Counted from the stretch's first letter, positions 1-8,470 are shown. The stretch is DNA of 64,000 nucleotides from Prevotella sp. (GCA_016291595.1 JAEEXN010000007.1:1-64000); one strand, 5' to 3'. The notes: generated by a model not told the origin, from the letters alone. A program made the numbers and translations.

Positions 1-1
1 C

Positions 2-322
2 GTTGGCTTCGACTGGGCTAAGAAAGAAGATGTGTGGGCAAAGGTGCACGAGGAGCTGGACGAGTTGGAGGCTGAGCTGCGGCGCGAAGACAAGGAACGG
101 TCGACGCATGAGCTGGGTGATTTTCTTTTCTCTGTCATTAATGCCGCCCGGCTGTATAAGTTGAATCCGGATAACGCCCTGGAGCATACAAACCAAAAAT
201 TCATTCGGCGCTTCAACTATGTTGAGCAGCATTCTATTAAGGAAGGTAAGTCGCTGAATGATATGACATTAAAGGAAATGGATAAACTTTGGAATGAAGC
301 TAAGAAATATGAAACGGAATAG
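2..322 (+). CDS. mazG: MazG nucleoside triphosphate pyrophosphohydrolase (3' part)
   Basis: This is the C-terminal 106 residues of a gene that begins before the window. MazG proteins hydrolyse (d)NTPs to the monophosphate plus pyrophosphate, acting in nucleotide-pool sanitation in the cytoplasm. The visible part carries the second all-alpha MazG domain: an acidic metal-binding helix (VHEELDELEAEL), the helix HELGDFLFSVINAARLY, and the family-typical NPDNALEHTNQKFIRRFNYVE tail. These acidic E-x-x-E and E-x-x-D positions are the expected Mg ligands. The last 14 bases overlap the next gene, suggesting cotranscription. Identity is confident; the N-terminal domain is not visible. Confidence 0.93.
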   Translation, partial: VGFDWAKKEDVWAKVHEELDELEAELRREDKERSTHELGDFLFSVINAARLYKLNPDNALEHTNQKFIRRFNYVEQHSIKEGKSLNDMTLKEMDKLWNEAKKYETE

Positions 323-869
323 TATATTATTCGCATTATCAGGAATGCTTCTTTTCCTGGTAGGCTGCAAGGACAAGAAACCCGCCCCTATGGTGGTTAA
401 ACCGTTGGCCGACTCAATGATCGTGATTGAGAATGTACCTGACACGACAGTCTACGGCGTCTGTGGCGAGGGCACGTCGATGCATTCGCTAGAACTGGTG
501 AGGGCGGAAGGCGATACGCTTTACTACCAGATGAATGTCGAGGAAGATGCCCATGTGCGTGGCGGCTTGATGGTGGGCGACAGACTGGCCGTTGTGGGGT
601 CTTCGAGAGGCGACGAGGGACTTGTGGCCCAAGGAGTTATCAATCTCACGACGTTGCTGGGAAAGTGGAGCAGTATCGACCGCAATTTTGAAATTCAAGA
701 CGGGGGAGCACTCCTCTCAGACTCCAAGGAGCCTCAAGTGGGAGAGTGGAAAATATCGAACGGACAGCTGGTGCTCCGTGCCGATACGTTCAGCATTTAC
801 GAACTGGGCACAGACTCGCTCTACCTGGAGAACAAAAAAGGCATCTATGCCTATAAGAGAATAAGGTGA
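309..869 (+). CDS. Lipocalin-like lipoprotein
   Basis: This is a predicted lipoprotein of 186 residues. The start at ATG 309 gives MKRNSILFALSGMLLFLVGC, a clean signal with the lipobox ending at Cys20; an in-frame ATG at 294 would add a charged stretch before the signal and is less likely. The middle and C-terminus (LLGKWSS, GGALLSDSKEPQVGEWKISNGQLVLRAD, then a final YAYKRIR) show the alternating strands and GKW motif of lipocalin-like domains common in Prevotella. It overlaps mazG by 14 bases, so translation is probably coupled. The ligand and role are unknown. Confidence 0.75.
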   Translation: MKRNSILFALSGMLLFLVGCKDKKPAPMVVKPLADSMIVIENVPDTTVYGVCGEGTSMHSLELVRAEGDTLYYQMNVEEDAHVRGGLMVGDRLAVVGSSRGDEGLVAQGVINLTTLLGKWSSIDRNFEIQDGGALLSDSKEPQVGEWKISNGQLVLRADTFSIYELGTDSLYLENKKGIYAYKRIR

Positions 870-907
870 CGTGAATCCCTGTTTGCATTCATTTAAGAGG
901 AATAGAT

Positions 908-1822
908 TTGGAACCGTTTAGAATACATATCCTGGGGTGCGGAAGCGCTCTGCCTACGTTGCATCATTATGCTTCTTCGCAGGTGGTAGAAATGCGTGGA
1001 AAACTGTTCATGATTGATTGTGGCGAGGGTACACAAATCCAGTTGCGCCGTTCTCGTATTCGCTTTACAAAACTGGGGCATGTGTTTATCAGTCATCTAC
1101 ACGGTGACCATTGTTTCGGACTCATCGGAATGATCTGCACGTTCGGGATGCTCGGCAGGACGGCGACGCTGCATGTTCATGCGCCGGCAGCCCTGGAGCC
1201 GATGCTCAAGGCCCAGATGGAAATGTTTTGTTTTGGGCTGGAGTATCAGGTGGAGTTCCATCCGGTTGACACCACCTCTCATGCTGTCATATACGAGGAC
1301 AAGAGCCTGACCGTCGAGACGATTCCCCTTAATCATCGCGTGCCGTGCTGCGGCTTCCTGTTCCGTGAGAAGCCATCGCAGCCGCATATCCGTCGGGATA
1401 TGATAGACTTTTACAAAATCCCCACGAGCCAGATTCTTAATATCAAGGCTGGTGCAGACTGGACCGACGATGAAGGCAACGTTATCCCGAACGACCGGCT
1501 TGTCACGCCTGCCGATGAGCCCCGCTCATACGCTTATTGTTCTGACACAAAATACATACCCGATTTGCATGAGTTGATTCGTGGCGTAAATGTGCTCTAT
1601 CATGAGGCCACATATGGGGAGGAGAACATTGAGCGGGCCCGTCTATACTACCACAGTACAGCAGCTCAGGCGGCCACCGTGGCCCGAGATGCGGGGGTAG
1701 GGCGCTTGCTTCTTGGGCACTATTCAGCCCGCTACGAGAAAGAGGAAGTGCTGCTCGAAGAGGCCCGCCGGATATTCCCTGAAACGAGTCTCACGGATGA
1801 GAATCAAGTGATAAATGTTTGA
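908..1822 (+). CDS. rnz: Ribonuclease Z (tRNA 3'-endonuclease)
   Basis: This is a metallo-beta-lactamase-fold endonuclease that removes 3' trailers from tRNA precursors. The 304-residue length fits short-form RNase Z. The signature SHLHGDH (residues 62-68) holds the zinc-binding histidines and aspartate; GCGSALPT near the N-terminus, CGEGTQIQLRRS, the YCSDT strand (metal Asp) and LGHYSARY near the end (metal His) are all family-typical. The start is TTG at 908, because no ATG precedes the conserved FRIHILGCGSALP strand; AAGAGG lies just upstream. Identity is strong and the start codon fairly sure. Confidence 0.95.
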   Translation: MEPFRIHILGCGSALPTLHHYASSQVVEMRGKLFMIDCGEGTQIQLRRSRIRFTKLGHVFISHLHGDHCFGLIGMICTFGMLGRTATLHVHAPAALEPMLKAQMEMFCFGLEYQVEFHPVDTTSHAVIYEDKSLTVETIPLNHRVPCCGFLFREKPSQPHIRRDMIDFYKIPTSQILNIKAGADWTDDEGNVIPNDRLVTPADEPRSYAYCSDTKYIPDLHELIRGVNVLYHEATYGEENIERARLYYHSTAAQAATVARDAGVGRLLLGHYSARYEKEEVLLEEARRIFPETSLTDENQVINV

Positions 1823-1878
1823 TTTTTTGATAGTTTTAACGCAGTATTGGCTCGTTTTTTGTATTTTTCAAAGAAAAA

Positions 1879-1910
1879 TTTGGTAGTTTCGCAAGTTTTT
1901 CTTATATTTG
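1879..1910 (+). promoter_or_regulatory. Bacteroidetes-type promoter for the 1931 gene
   Basis: TTTG at 1879-1882 and TATATTTG at 1903-1910 are separated by 20 bp, matching the Bacteroidetes sigma-ABfr consensus (TTTG, 19-21 bp, TAnnTTTG). The start codon lies 20 bases downstream, so the leader is short. Confidence 0.8.
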
Positions 1911-1930
1911 CACGGATAAATTATGCGCTT

Positions 1931-2239
1931 ATGATAAATCATTTACTCAAGATAGTTTTTTGTGCATTCATGTTGGTGGGCACTCCCGTGGTCATCAACG
2001 CTATTCCCAGCATCGAGATTAGTGAGAACGACATGAACGGTGTTGAGATGTCCTTCGATGGTACAGATTTGTATGTGAATAATGCCAACGGCCTGGTTCT
2101 CTGCATCTACAATGTTACTGGTGTCAGGGTTATGCAGGTAAAGATTGAAGGTCCTGCAAAGCGTTTAAGCCTGAATCTTCCCAAGGGCTGTTATATCGTG
2201 AAGGTTGGCAATGTGGCTCGAAAGATTTCGGTGAAATAA
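1931..2239 (+). CDS. Minimal secreted protein with T9SS-type C-terminal domain
   Basis: This gene encodes 102 residues: a signal peptide (cleavage likely after VVINA near residue 24) followed almost directly by a domain like the type A sorting domain of type IX secretion. Features are NNANGLVLCIYNVTGVRVMQ, the strand LSLNLPKGCYIVKVG and the basic end RKISVK, which resemble the C-terminal strands recognised by PorU/PorV. There is essentially no cargo domain. The upstream reading frame continues to 1847, but those bases contain the promoter, so ATG 1931 is chosen. The function is unknown; it may be a degenerate cargo or a free-standing sorting domain. Confidence 0.65.
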   Translation: MINHLLKIVFCAFMLVGTPVVINAIPSIEISENDMNGVEMSFDGTDLYVNNANGLVLCIYNVTGVRVMQVKIEGPAKRLSLNLPKGCYIVKVGNVARKISVK

Positions 2240-2293
2240 TCTGTACATGATTGTGCCGATAGTCATCTCAGTTTCTCTTTTCTCGCTGTTGTT

Positions 2294-3808
2294 GTGCTTT
2301 GTATCAGGAATCTTTTTTTATGCATTATAGTCTTGTTCCTCGTTTCGTGCGGGGAACAGCATCCTAAACCTTACAAGAATCTTTCACTCGAGTCTTTCTC
2401 GTCGATGAGAAAGGCTGGATATGAATTGAGCCCTGGCGTGATTGGCCGTCAGCTTGCAAAGATGGCGCGTGCTGACAAAGGGACCACCATAGCGGATGGT
2501 ACTTTGCGCGAATATTATTCAACAGAGAATCCCCTTCTGTGGGTTGATTTGAAAGGTGTGGAGGGACGTGCTGATACGCTTGTCAGTTGGCTGCGACGCC
2601 TGAGCGAGGCTGGATTGAGGGAGGATTATTTTGGCATTAGTGCCATCGAGCGTGACTTGAAAACGGTACGAAACCTTGATACCATTGCCGAGAAACTGCC
2701 ACTCGTGATGGCCCGGTTGGAGTATCACCTGACCAAGGCTTATTTGCGATATACGATGGGGCAGCAATTCGGTTTTTGTAACCCTAATGAGTTGTTGAAT
2801 CATTTTGATGTGCGCGACTCCGACTCCGTGAAAGTTGTTTACAACCGGGTATTTGACATACCCATCCGACATGGTGGAGTATCGTCAACCAGGACGGCTT
2901 TGCGGAAAGTGGCCAACGACTCTGTGACGGAGTATCTTTGGGAAGTGCAACCACGTAATACGTTGTATACCCAATTTGAGAATGCGTATGCCAAGACCGA
3001 TGATGCGGCAAAACGCAAGCGGCTGCTCGTTAATATGGAGCGGTGCCGGTGGAGGCTCAGGTCTTATCCGCAAGATCAGAAGAAATACGTGATTGTGAAT
3101 ATACCCTCGTTTCAATTGCGGGCAGTTTGTCCTGACAGCACATTGGAAATGCGCATCGGTTGTGGAACCAACAAAACGAAGACCCCCTTGCTGACCAGCC
3201 ATATCAGCCGGATGGACATTAATCCTCAATGGGTGATGCCGGAGAGCATCGTCGAGAAAGATGTGCTGCGCCATATTGGTGACTCAGGATGGTTTGCGCG
3301 CCACCGGTATTTCGTGATGGACAGGCGTAGCGGAAAACGCATAGAGGGACATCGCGCCACCTGGACGATGTTGCACGACAAGCGCTATGCTGTGGTACAG
3401 GAAGGCGGAAAGGGAAACTCACTCGGGCGGATTATTTTCCGCTTTGCCAATGATTTTGCCGTGTTCCTCCACGACACATCCACGCCGGCTTTTTTTGTTC
3501 GCGACAACAGAAGTGTGAGCCACGGATGTGTTCGTGTGCAAAAGCCTTACAAACTGGCGCTTTTCCTGCTTGGAAAGAAAGCTGCTGAACATGCTGACGA
3601 TTTGTTGTATAATATGACTGGAGACAGTATTGAGGATAAGACTCGTTATATAGGTTCGCTAAAGGTTGAGCCTCAAGTTCCTATATACATTACTTATTAT
3701 ACGGTATATCCATCTGTTGACGGAACATTACAATATCTGCCAGATATATATGGCTATGACAAATGCATTTACCAGCATCTGGCTGGGACATGTCTGAAAC
3801 CATTATGA
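2294..3808 (+). CDS. L,D-transpeptidase, YcbB/LdtD-like lipoprotein
   Basis: This is a cell-wall enzyme of 504 residues predicted to form 3-3 (meso-DAP to meso-DAP) peptidoglycan cross-links or attach proteins to murein. A short hydrophobic start ends in LFLVSC, a lipobox, so it is likely an envelope lipoprotein. A scaffold region (about 60-230) includes the LWVDLKG and LEYHLTKAYLRYTMGQ segments found in YcbB-type enzymes. The YkuD domain follows, with HDTS and the catalytic SHGCVRVQ (Cys412). The start is GTG at 2294, the only sensible start preceding the signal sequence in frame. Its stop overlaps the sigma-factor start in an ATGA arrangement, tying expression of the two together. Confidence 0.88.
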   Translation: MLCIRNLFLCIIVLFLVSCGEQHPKPYKNLSLESFSSMRKAGYELSPGVIGRQLAKMARADKGTTIADGTLREYYSTENPLLWVDLKGVEGRADTLVSWLRRLSEAGLREDYFGISAIERDLKTVRNLDTIAEKLPLVMARLEYHLTKAYLRYTMGQQFGFCNPNELLNHFDVRDSDSVKVVYNRVFDIPIRHGGVSSTRTALRKVANDSVTEYLWEVQPRNTLYTQFENAYAKTDDAAKRKRLLVNMERCRWRLRSYPQDQKKYVIVNIPSFQLRAVCPDSTLEMRIGCGTNKTKTPLLTSHISRMDINPQWVMPESIVEKDVLRHIGDSGWFARHRYFVMDRRSGKRIEGHRATWTMLHDKRYAVVQEGGKGNSLGRIIFRFANDFAVFLHDTSTPAFFVRDNRSVSHGCVRVQKPYKLALFLLGKKAAEHADDLLYNMTGDSIEDKTRYIGSLKVEPQVPIYITYYTVYPSVDGTLQYLPDIYGYDKCIYQHLAGTCLKPL

Positions 3809-4344
3809 AGTACGACGAGAAACAAATAACAGAACAACTCAGCGACCCTAAGACCCAGCGGCAGGCCTTTGGAATGCTGGTAAACCAGTATAGTGAGACG
3901 CTTTACTGGAAGATACGTCGTATTGTGCTGACGCATGATGATGCCAACGATGTGCTTCAGAATGCATTCCTCAAAGCCTGGAGTAATATTGATGACTTCC
4001 AGAACAAATCGAAAATATCTACATGGCTCTATCGTATAGCCATCAACGAGGCCCTGGATTTTGTGCGGAGAGAGAAGAATAAAATTAGTGCTGACGAGGA
4101 TATCAGCGTAGCTAACAGGCTGATGGCTGATGATTATTTTGATGGTGACGAGGCCCAGGCTCTTCTTCAAGAAGCCATATCGCTATTGCCAGATGTCCAG
4201 CGTACGGTTTTCACACTTCGCTATTACGAAAATATGCGATATAGCGAGATGAGCAAAGTGCTCAATACCTCTGAAGGAGCTCTCAAAGCCAGCTACCACA
4301 TTGCTGTTCAGAAAATATCTGATTATTTTCACAAACATGATTAA
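3805..4344 (+). CDS. RNA polymerase ECF-type sigma factor
   Basis: This sigma-70 family factor has 179 residues. Region 2 covers about residues 20-85 (DANDVLQNAFLKAWSNID, then STWLYRIAINEALDFVRR), and region 4 about 115-170 (LLPDVQRTVFTLRYYENMRYSEMSKVL with helix-turn-helix SEGALKASYHIA). ATG 3805 overlaps the preceding stop by ATGA; a second ATG at 3790 would add five residues. Downstream lies a single-pass membrane protein of the size and layout expected for a regulator of the factor. The neighbouring L,D-transpeptidase and Spy-like protein suggest a cell-envelope stress role, which is inference. Confidence 0.92.
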   Translation: MKYDEKQITEQLSDPKTQRQAFGMLVNQYSETLYWKIRRIVLTHDDANDVLQNAFLKAWSNIDDFQNKSKISTWLYRIAINEALDFVRREKNKISADEDISVANRLMADDYFDGDEAQALLQEAISLLPDVQRTVFTLRYYENMRYSEMSKVLNTSEGALKASYHIAVQKISDYFHKHD

Positions 4345-4370
4345 ACTTTTCTAATCTAAATACGTCAAAT

Positions 4371-4736
4371 ATGCAAATGAATAACGAGAACTATATAAAA
4401 CAGAGATTCGGCGAGGAGAATCATTTCAAGGTGCCGGAAGGTTATTTCGACAATTTTGCTTCTCAGTTTATGGCTAATTTGCCAGAAAAGGAAGCTAAGG
4501 TTGTTGAGATAATGCCGCGTAAGAGATGGCGTCCAATCGCTGTTGCTGCAGCAAGTCTCGCTTTTGTGGCTATGGGCGCGGCAATGTGGTTTAACCAAGA
4601 CAAGCAAGCGGAACAAAATGTGAGCGAGGCGCAGGCTTCGGGCTATTATTTACAATCTCCTTCTGAATTGGAACAGGCAGCCGATTATGCCATGCTTGAT
4701 GCTACCGATATGTATGCTCTTTTATCAGGTGAATGA
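4371..4736 (+). CDS. Single-pass membrane protein, putative anti-sigma regulator
   Basis: This protein has 121 residues: an acidic/hydrophilic N-terminus (NYIKQRFGEENHFKVPEGYFDNF), one transmembrane helix around 52-68 (PIAVAAASLAFVAMGAAMWF) preceded by the basic PRKRWR, and a periplasmic tail. The N-in topology and position directly after an ECF sigma gene match a membrane anchor that sequesters the factor, but I recognise no zinc anti-sigma motif (H-x3-C-x2-C is absent). The VPEGYF segment recurs in Bacteroidetes proteins next to sigma factors. ATG 4371 or 4377 could both serve as start. The function is inferred from context. Confidence 0.6.
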   Translation: MQMNNENYIKQRFGEENHFKVPEGYFDNFASQFMANLPEKEAKVVEIMPRKRWRPIAVAAASLAFVAMGAAMWFNQDKQAEQNVSEAQASGYYLQSPSELEQAADYAMLDATDMYALLSGE

Positions 4737-4754
4737 TTAAGACTGGAAATTCGT

Positions 4755-5192
4755 ATGAAGAAGCTTATACTTACACTTATGTTGGCAATGGCATTTACAG
4801 CCACTTTTGCTTGGCCTGAGCCGAAATTTGATCCCAACCGATATAATGCCGAACTTCAGCAGTTTATCACCAGGGAGGCCGCACTCTCACCTCAAGAGGC
4901 TGCTAAGTTCTTTCCCATGTATCGTGAGATGCAACAGAAACAACGCGCTTTGTTCCAGCAGATGCACCGCTATAAGCGTATCAAGCCTACAGATGAAAAA
5001 TCATGCCGTGAAATGATTAAGAAATGTGATGATTTGGATGTGCAGATAAAAGAACTCCAGCAGTTGTATCATAATAAGTTCTTGAAGTTTTTACCTGCTG
5101 GCAAAGTATACGATATTCTGAAAGCTGAGGACAAGTTTCATCGTCAGATGTTCTCTCCTCAATTAAGAGGGAGGGGTAAGAGTCGCAGATAG
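4755..5192 (+). CDS. Spy/CpxP-like periplasmic protein
   Basis: This protein has 145 residues with a clear signal peptide (cleavage after TATFA, about residue 19). The mature part is helical, rich in Gln/Lys/Arg, and carries an LSPQEAAKFFPMYREMQQKQ segment resembling the LTxxQ repeat helices of Spy/CpxP proteins, which act as ATP-independent periplasmic chaperones or stress sensors. It ends in a very basic tail (RGRGKSRR). It is third in line after the sigma factor and its putative membrane partner, so it could be an output or sensor of that module. Assignment to the Spy fold is tentative. Confidence 0.6.
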   Translation: MKKLILTLMLAMAFTATFAWPEPKFDPNRYNAELQQFITREAALSPQEAAKFFPMYREMQQKQRALFQQMHRYKRIKPTDEKSCREMIKKCDDLDVQIKELQQLYHNKFLKFLPAGKVYDILKAEDKFHRQMFSPQLRGRGKSRR

Positions 5193-5271
5193 ATGATATT
5201 TGTTGCTTTTGGTTCCTATGAGACAGATTAGCGTTTCATTAATGGTTTATTAGGACAACATCAATAATATA

Positions 5272-5298
5272 AAAGAGGCCCAATTACTGGGCCTCTTT
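5272..5298. terminator. Bidirectional hairpin terminator
   Basis: AAAGAGGCCC (5272-5281) and GGGCCTCTTT (5289-5298) form a perfect 10-bp stem with a 7-base loop, with A/T runs on both flanks. It sits between converging genes and includes the stop codon of the minus-strand DUF1573 gene, so it can end transcription from both sides. Confidence 0.85.
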
Positions 5299-5673
5299 CA
5301 TATCTCCTTCAACATAAATCCTAATCAGTTCCGGATCACCATTTGTTCTGACGGTAACAGTTTTCTTAAAATGTCCAGGGATTTTTCCCTTGCCATTATA
5401 AGTTACTTTCAGAGTTCCTTTCTGGCCCGGAGCAATCGGCTGTTTTGTATACTCTGGTATTGTACAACCGCAGCTGGCAATGGCTTGATTAATGACAAGT
5501 GGCGCATCACCGGTGTTAGTGAACGTGAACACGTGATCTACCACAGGATTAGCCTCCGAGAAAGTACCGAAATTATGGCTGACTTTATCGAATTTGATTT
5601 GAGCCTTTTTCTGAGCCGTAGCTACTGTGAATGTACAGAGCATCAACATAGCTAACAATAATACTTTTTTCAT
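5284..5673 (-). CDS. DUF1573 domain secreted protein
   Basis: This protein has 129 residues with a signal peptide (MKKVLLLAMLMLCTFTVATAQ). The mature part is a single DUF1573 Ig-like domain: FDKVSHNFGTF, TFTNTGDAPLVI, the conserved ASCGCTIPEY cysteine pair and GKIPGHFKKTVTVRTN. These domains are abundant in Bacteroidetes and act outside the cytoplasmic membrane; their biochemical role is not settled. The stop codon is inside the shared terminator. A TACTTTTG promoter element lies 24 bases upstream of the start. Confidence 0.92.
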   Translation of the reverse strand: MKKVLLLAMLMLCTFTVATAQKKAQIKFDKVSHNFGTFSEANPVVDHVFTFTNTGDAPLVINQAIASCGCTIPEYTKQPIAPGQKGTLKVTYNGKGKIPGHFKKTVTVRTNGDPELIRIYVEGDMKEAQ

Positions 5674-5696
5674 ATCCTTAGTTTTTTGATACGGTG

Positions 5697-5704
5697 CAAA
5701 AGTA
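5697..5704 (-). promoter_or_regulatory. -7 promoter element for the DUF1573 gene
   Basis: TACTTTTG on the minus strand matches TAnnTTTG. No good TTTG is found at the expected -33 position, so only half the promoter is supported. Confidence 0.5.
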
Positions 5705-5754
5705 ATAAATAAACTTTAGAGTAGTACTAATTTTTGTATATTTTAAGATATTAT

Positions 5755-5785
5755 TTTGTGGTTTCGCTGAAATTGTATACTTTTG
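5755..5785 (+). promoter_or_regulatory. Promoter for aspS
   Basis: TTTG at 5755-5758 and TACTTTTG at 5778-5785 are separated by 19 bp. aspS begins 28 bases after the -7 box. Confidence 0.8.
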
Positions 5786-5813
5786 CAGTTCGAAAAACAA
5801 TAACATAAATATT

Positions 5814-7580
5814 ATGTATAGAACGAATACATGTGGAGAGTTACGGCTTTCTGATGCCGGCAAACAGGTTACATTGGCCGGATGGGTACAACGAACACGC
5901 AAGATGGGCGGTATGACGTTCGTGGATTTGCGTGACCGTTATGGTCTTACCCAATTGGTATTTAATGATGAAGTTGATGCTTCTTTGTGCGAGCGTGCTA
6001 ACAAGCTTGGGCGAGAGTACTGTGTTCAAGTAAAGGGAACTGTAAGCGAGCGGCACAGTAAGAATCCAAATCTTTCTACAGGTGATATCGAGATCATTGT
6101 GAGTGAGCTGAACATTTTGAGTGAGAGTGTTACCCCGCCATTCACAATAGAGGACAATACAGACGGAGGTGATGATATTCGCATGAAATATCGTTACTTG
6201 GATCTTCGCCGTCCGATGGTCCGCAAGAATCTGGAATTGCGTCATCGTATGACGATTATCATCCGTAACTTCCTCGACTCGAAGAATTTCATTGAGGTTG
6301 AGACGCCTATTCTCATTGGGTCGACTCCCGAGGGAGCACGCGACTTCGTCGTTCCTTCACGAATGAACCCAGGACAGTTTTATGCACTTCCACAAAGTCC
6401 TCAAACCCTTAAGCAACTGCTGATGGTTAGTGGCTTCGACCGTTATTTCCAGATTGCAAAATGTTTCCGCGACGAAGACCTTCGTGCTGACCGTCAACCT
6501 GAGTTTACCCAAATTGATTGCGAAATGTCGTTTGTTGATCAGGATGATGTTATCGACCTTTTCGAGGATATGGCTCGTGAGTTGTTCCGTGAAGTACGAG
6601 GAGTCGAACTTCCTGCCAAGTTACAACAGATGACCTGGCACGAGGCTATGAGACGTTTTGGTAGCGATAAACCGGATCTTCGCTTCGGTATGGAGTTTGT
6701 TGAGTTGATGGACGTGCTCAAAGGTACAGGTACCTTCCCAGTATTCAACGATGCAGAGTATATTGGAGGTATTTGTGTACCTGGTTGTGCCAATTATACC
6801 CGCAAACAACTAGATCAGCTTACAGACTTTGTTAAGAGTCAGCAGATTGGTGCAAAAGGTCTTGTATACGTAAAGTTCAATGAAGATGGAAGTGTGAAAT
6901 CATCTGTTGATAAGTTCTATGCGCCTGAGGTATGGCAAAGCCTGAAGGAGAAAATGGGCGCTAATGACGGTGATTTAGTCCTCATTCTGAGTGGCGACAA
7001 GGCAAATAAGACTCGTACACAACTATGTGCACTTCGTTTGGAGATGGGCGACCGTCTTGGTCTTCGCTCAAAGGATAAGTTCGAGTGTTTGTGGATTATC
7101 GATTTCCCACTCTTCGAGTGGAGTGATGAAGAGCAACGCCTGATGGCAACTCACCATCCTTTCACAATGCCTAATCCTGATGATATTCCTTTGCTCGACG
7201 AGCATCCGGAGCGCGTGCGTGCTAAGGCCTACGATTTTGTATGCAACGGTATTGAGGTTGGCGGAGGATCACTTCGTATCCATGATGGCAAGTTACAGGA
7301 AAAAATGTTTAACATTCTTGGATTTACTCCAGAGCGTGCGATGGCCCAGTTTGGATTCCTCATCAATGCATTTAAGTATGGTGCGCCTCCTCATGCAGGA
7401 CTTGCTTTCGGTCTTGACCGTTTTGTTAGCATTATGGCAGGTTTGGATTCGATACGTGATTGTATTGCGTTCCCGAAAAACAATAGCGGACGTGATGTAA
7501 TGCTTGATGCTCCAAGTGAGATTGACCAGAAACAGCTTGATGAATTGCAGTTAAAGGTTGATTTAAGTCAAGAAAATTAG
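5814..7580 (+). CDS. aspS: Aspartyl-tRNA synthetase
   Basis: This class II synthetase charges tRNA-Asp in the cytoplasm. The 588-residue size is that of bacterial AspRS. An N-terminal OB-fold anticodon-binding domain (residues 1-110) precedes the catalytic domain with motif 2 ([18 protein letters not shown]) and motif 3 ([15 protein letters not shown]). Between them lies the bacterial GAD insertion (roughly 285-420). The end [16 protein letters not shown] is typical. It is a single gene with its own promoter. Whether it is discriminating or non-discriminating cannot be told from the sequence here. Confidence 0.98.
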   Translation: MYRTNTCGELRLSDAGKQVTLAGWVQRTRKMGGMTFVDLRDRYGLTQLVFNDEVDASLCERANKLGREYCVQVKGTVSERHSKNPNLSTGDIEIIVSELNILSESVTPPFTIEDNTDGGDDIRMKYRYLDLRRPMVRKNLELRHRMTIIIRNFLDSKNFIEVETPILIGSTPEGARDFVVPSRMNPGQFYALPQSPQTLKQLLMVSGFDRYFQIAKCFRDEDLRADRQPEFTQIDCEMSFVDQDDVIDLFEDMARELFREVRGVELPAKLQQMTWHEAMRRFGSDKPDLRFGMEFVELMDVLKGTGTFPVFNDAEYIGGICVPGCANYTRKQLDQLTDFVKSQQIGAKGLVYVKFNEDGSVKSSVDKFYAPEVWQSLKEKMGANDGDLVLILSGDKANKTRTQLCALRLEMGDRLGLRSKDKFECLWIIDFPLFEWSDEEQRLMATHHPFTMPNPDDIPLLDEHPERVRAKAYDFVCNGIEVGGGSLRIHDGKLQEKMFNILGFTPERAMAQFGFLINAFKYGAPPHAGLAFGLDRFVSIMAGLDSIRDCIAFPKNNSGRDVMLDAPSEIDQKQLDELQLKVDLSQEN

Positions 7581-7652
7581 CATTTTGCCCATAATGGCCT
7601 AAAAGACAGTCACTTTTCTGTAAATTTTAGTACAACTTTGGTGGAAAATATG

Positions 7653-7660
7653 TAACTTTG
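7653..7660 (+). promoter_or_regulatory. -7 promoter element upstream of the 7720 gene
   Basis: TAACTTTG matches TAnnTTTG and lies 59 bases before the start codon; the -33 element is weak. Confidence 0.5.
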
Positions 7661-7719
7661 CACCGTGAAATAAAACAACTGACACATAAATATCAGTCAA
7701 TATTAAGTTTTACTAAATT

Positions 7720-8016
7720 ATGGCAGAAAAGAAAGTAACGAAGAAAGCTGTAGCTACTAAGGCAACAGCTGAGAAGAAGGAAACAGTTAAGAAGGCTGCT
7801 GCACCTAAGAAGGCAGTATTGGTTATCAACGCTGAGAACGTAGGTTTCAAGGCTGGTGATGTTTATCAGGCTCTGGCAACAGCCGAGAAGGCTCTTACAG
7901 TAGCTGAGATTGCAAAGGCAGCTAAGATCATGAACGAAGAGGCTCTGCTCGGTTTGGGTTGGCTTCTTAAGGAAGGCAAAGTTGCCGACGTTGATGGTAA
8001 AATTGCTCTGGCTTAA
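7720..8016 (+). CDS. Winged-helix (DUF2582-like) protein with Lys/Ala tail
   Basis: This small protein of 98 residues has two parts. Residues 1-32 are a low-complexity Lys/Ala/Thr/Glu tail (KKVTKKAVATKATAEKKETV) like histone-type or nucleoid-associated tails. Residues 33-98 form a compact winged-helix domain (VGFKAGDVYQALATAEKALTVAEIAKAAKI, then LLGLGWLLKEGKVADVDGKIAL) of the DUF2582 type. Such proteins are widespread in Bacteroidetes and presumed to bind nucleic acid. A strong terminator follows. Target and function are unknown. Confidence 0.82.
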   Translation: MAEKKVTKKAVATKATAEKKETVKKAAAPKKAVLVINAENVGFKAGDVYQALATAEKALTVAEIAKAAKIMNEEALLGLGWLLKEGKVADVDGKIALA

Positions 8017-8039
8017 TTAACAGAACAATATCATAGAGG

Positions 8040-8070
8040 GGGGCTGGTAATTATTTACCGGTCCCTTTTT
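8040..8070 (+). terminator. Rho-independent terminator abutting the next start codon
   Basis: An 11-bp stem (8040-8050 with 8055-8065, two G-U pairs), a TTAT loop and a TTTTT run (8066-8070). It ends only 8 bases before the ATG of the next gene, so it may also control that gene. Confidence 0.85.
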
Positions 8071-8078
8071 CAATAAAA

Positions 8079-8408
8079 ATGGTGAACGATAAAGAGATCA
8101 TACGAGTGCTGACCGAGGCAGGTGATGTGGGATTGAGTGTCTCTAAGATTGCCCGACATGTTTATAATGCCTCTAATACTTTCTTCGATTCCGTTGAACT
8201 CGAAGATGTCTATCGTTATGTCTCAAGTTGGATCTATAAAAATTCCAAGTCTGTAGATGCGATTATTGAAAAGACAGAAAGAGGGGTCTACAGACTGAAC
8301 CCTAACTCGAAAGAAACCAGACAGTTGATGCTTCAGTTTAGTGATATGGACGAGGAGCAGACAGATGAAAAACCACAGATAGATTTATCTTTATCATTAT
8401 TTGATTAA
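8079..8408 (+). CDS. Small putative winged-helix protein
   Basis: This protein has 109 residues. Residues 1-72 have the pattern of a winged helix: helix NDKEIIRVLTEAGDVGLSVSKIARHVYN, then DVYRYVSSWIYK, and a wing ending in GVYRLNP, similar in outline to HARE-type domains. The C-terminus is acidic (FSDMDEEQTDEK) and ends in DLSLSLFD. The ATG at 8079 is almost on top of the preceding terminator's T-run, leaving no room for a ribosome-binding site. Its neighbour at 7720 is also a small winged-helix protein. The function is unknown; DNA or RNA binding is inferred. Confidence 0.65.
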   Translation: MVNDKEIIRVLTEAGDVGLSVSKIARHVYNASNTFFDSVELEDVYRYVSSWIYKNSKSVDAIIEKTERGVYRLNPNSKETRQLMLQFSDMDEEQTDEKPQIDLSLSLFD

Positions 8409-8470
8409 TTTTTTCGGGGGAAATTCCATTTGATTCGTATTATAATAAAAAGTAATATAATACAATCATT

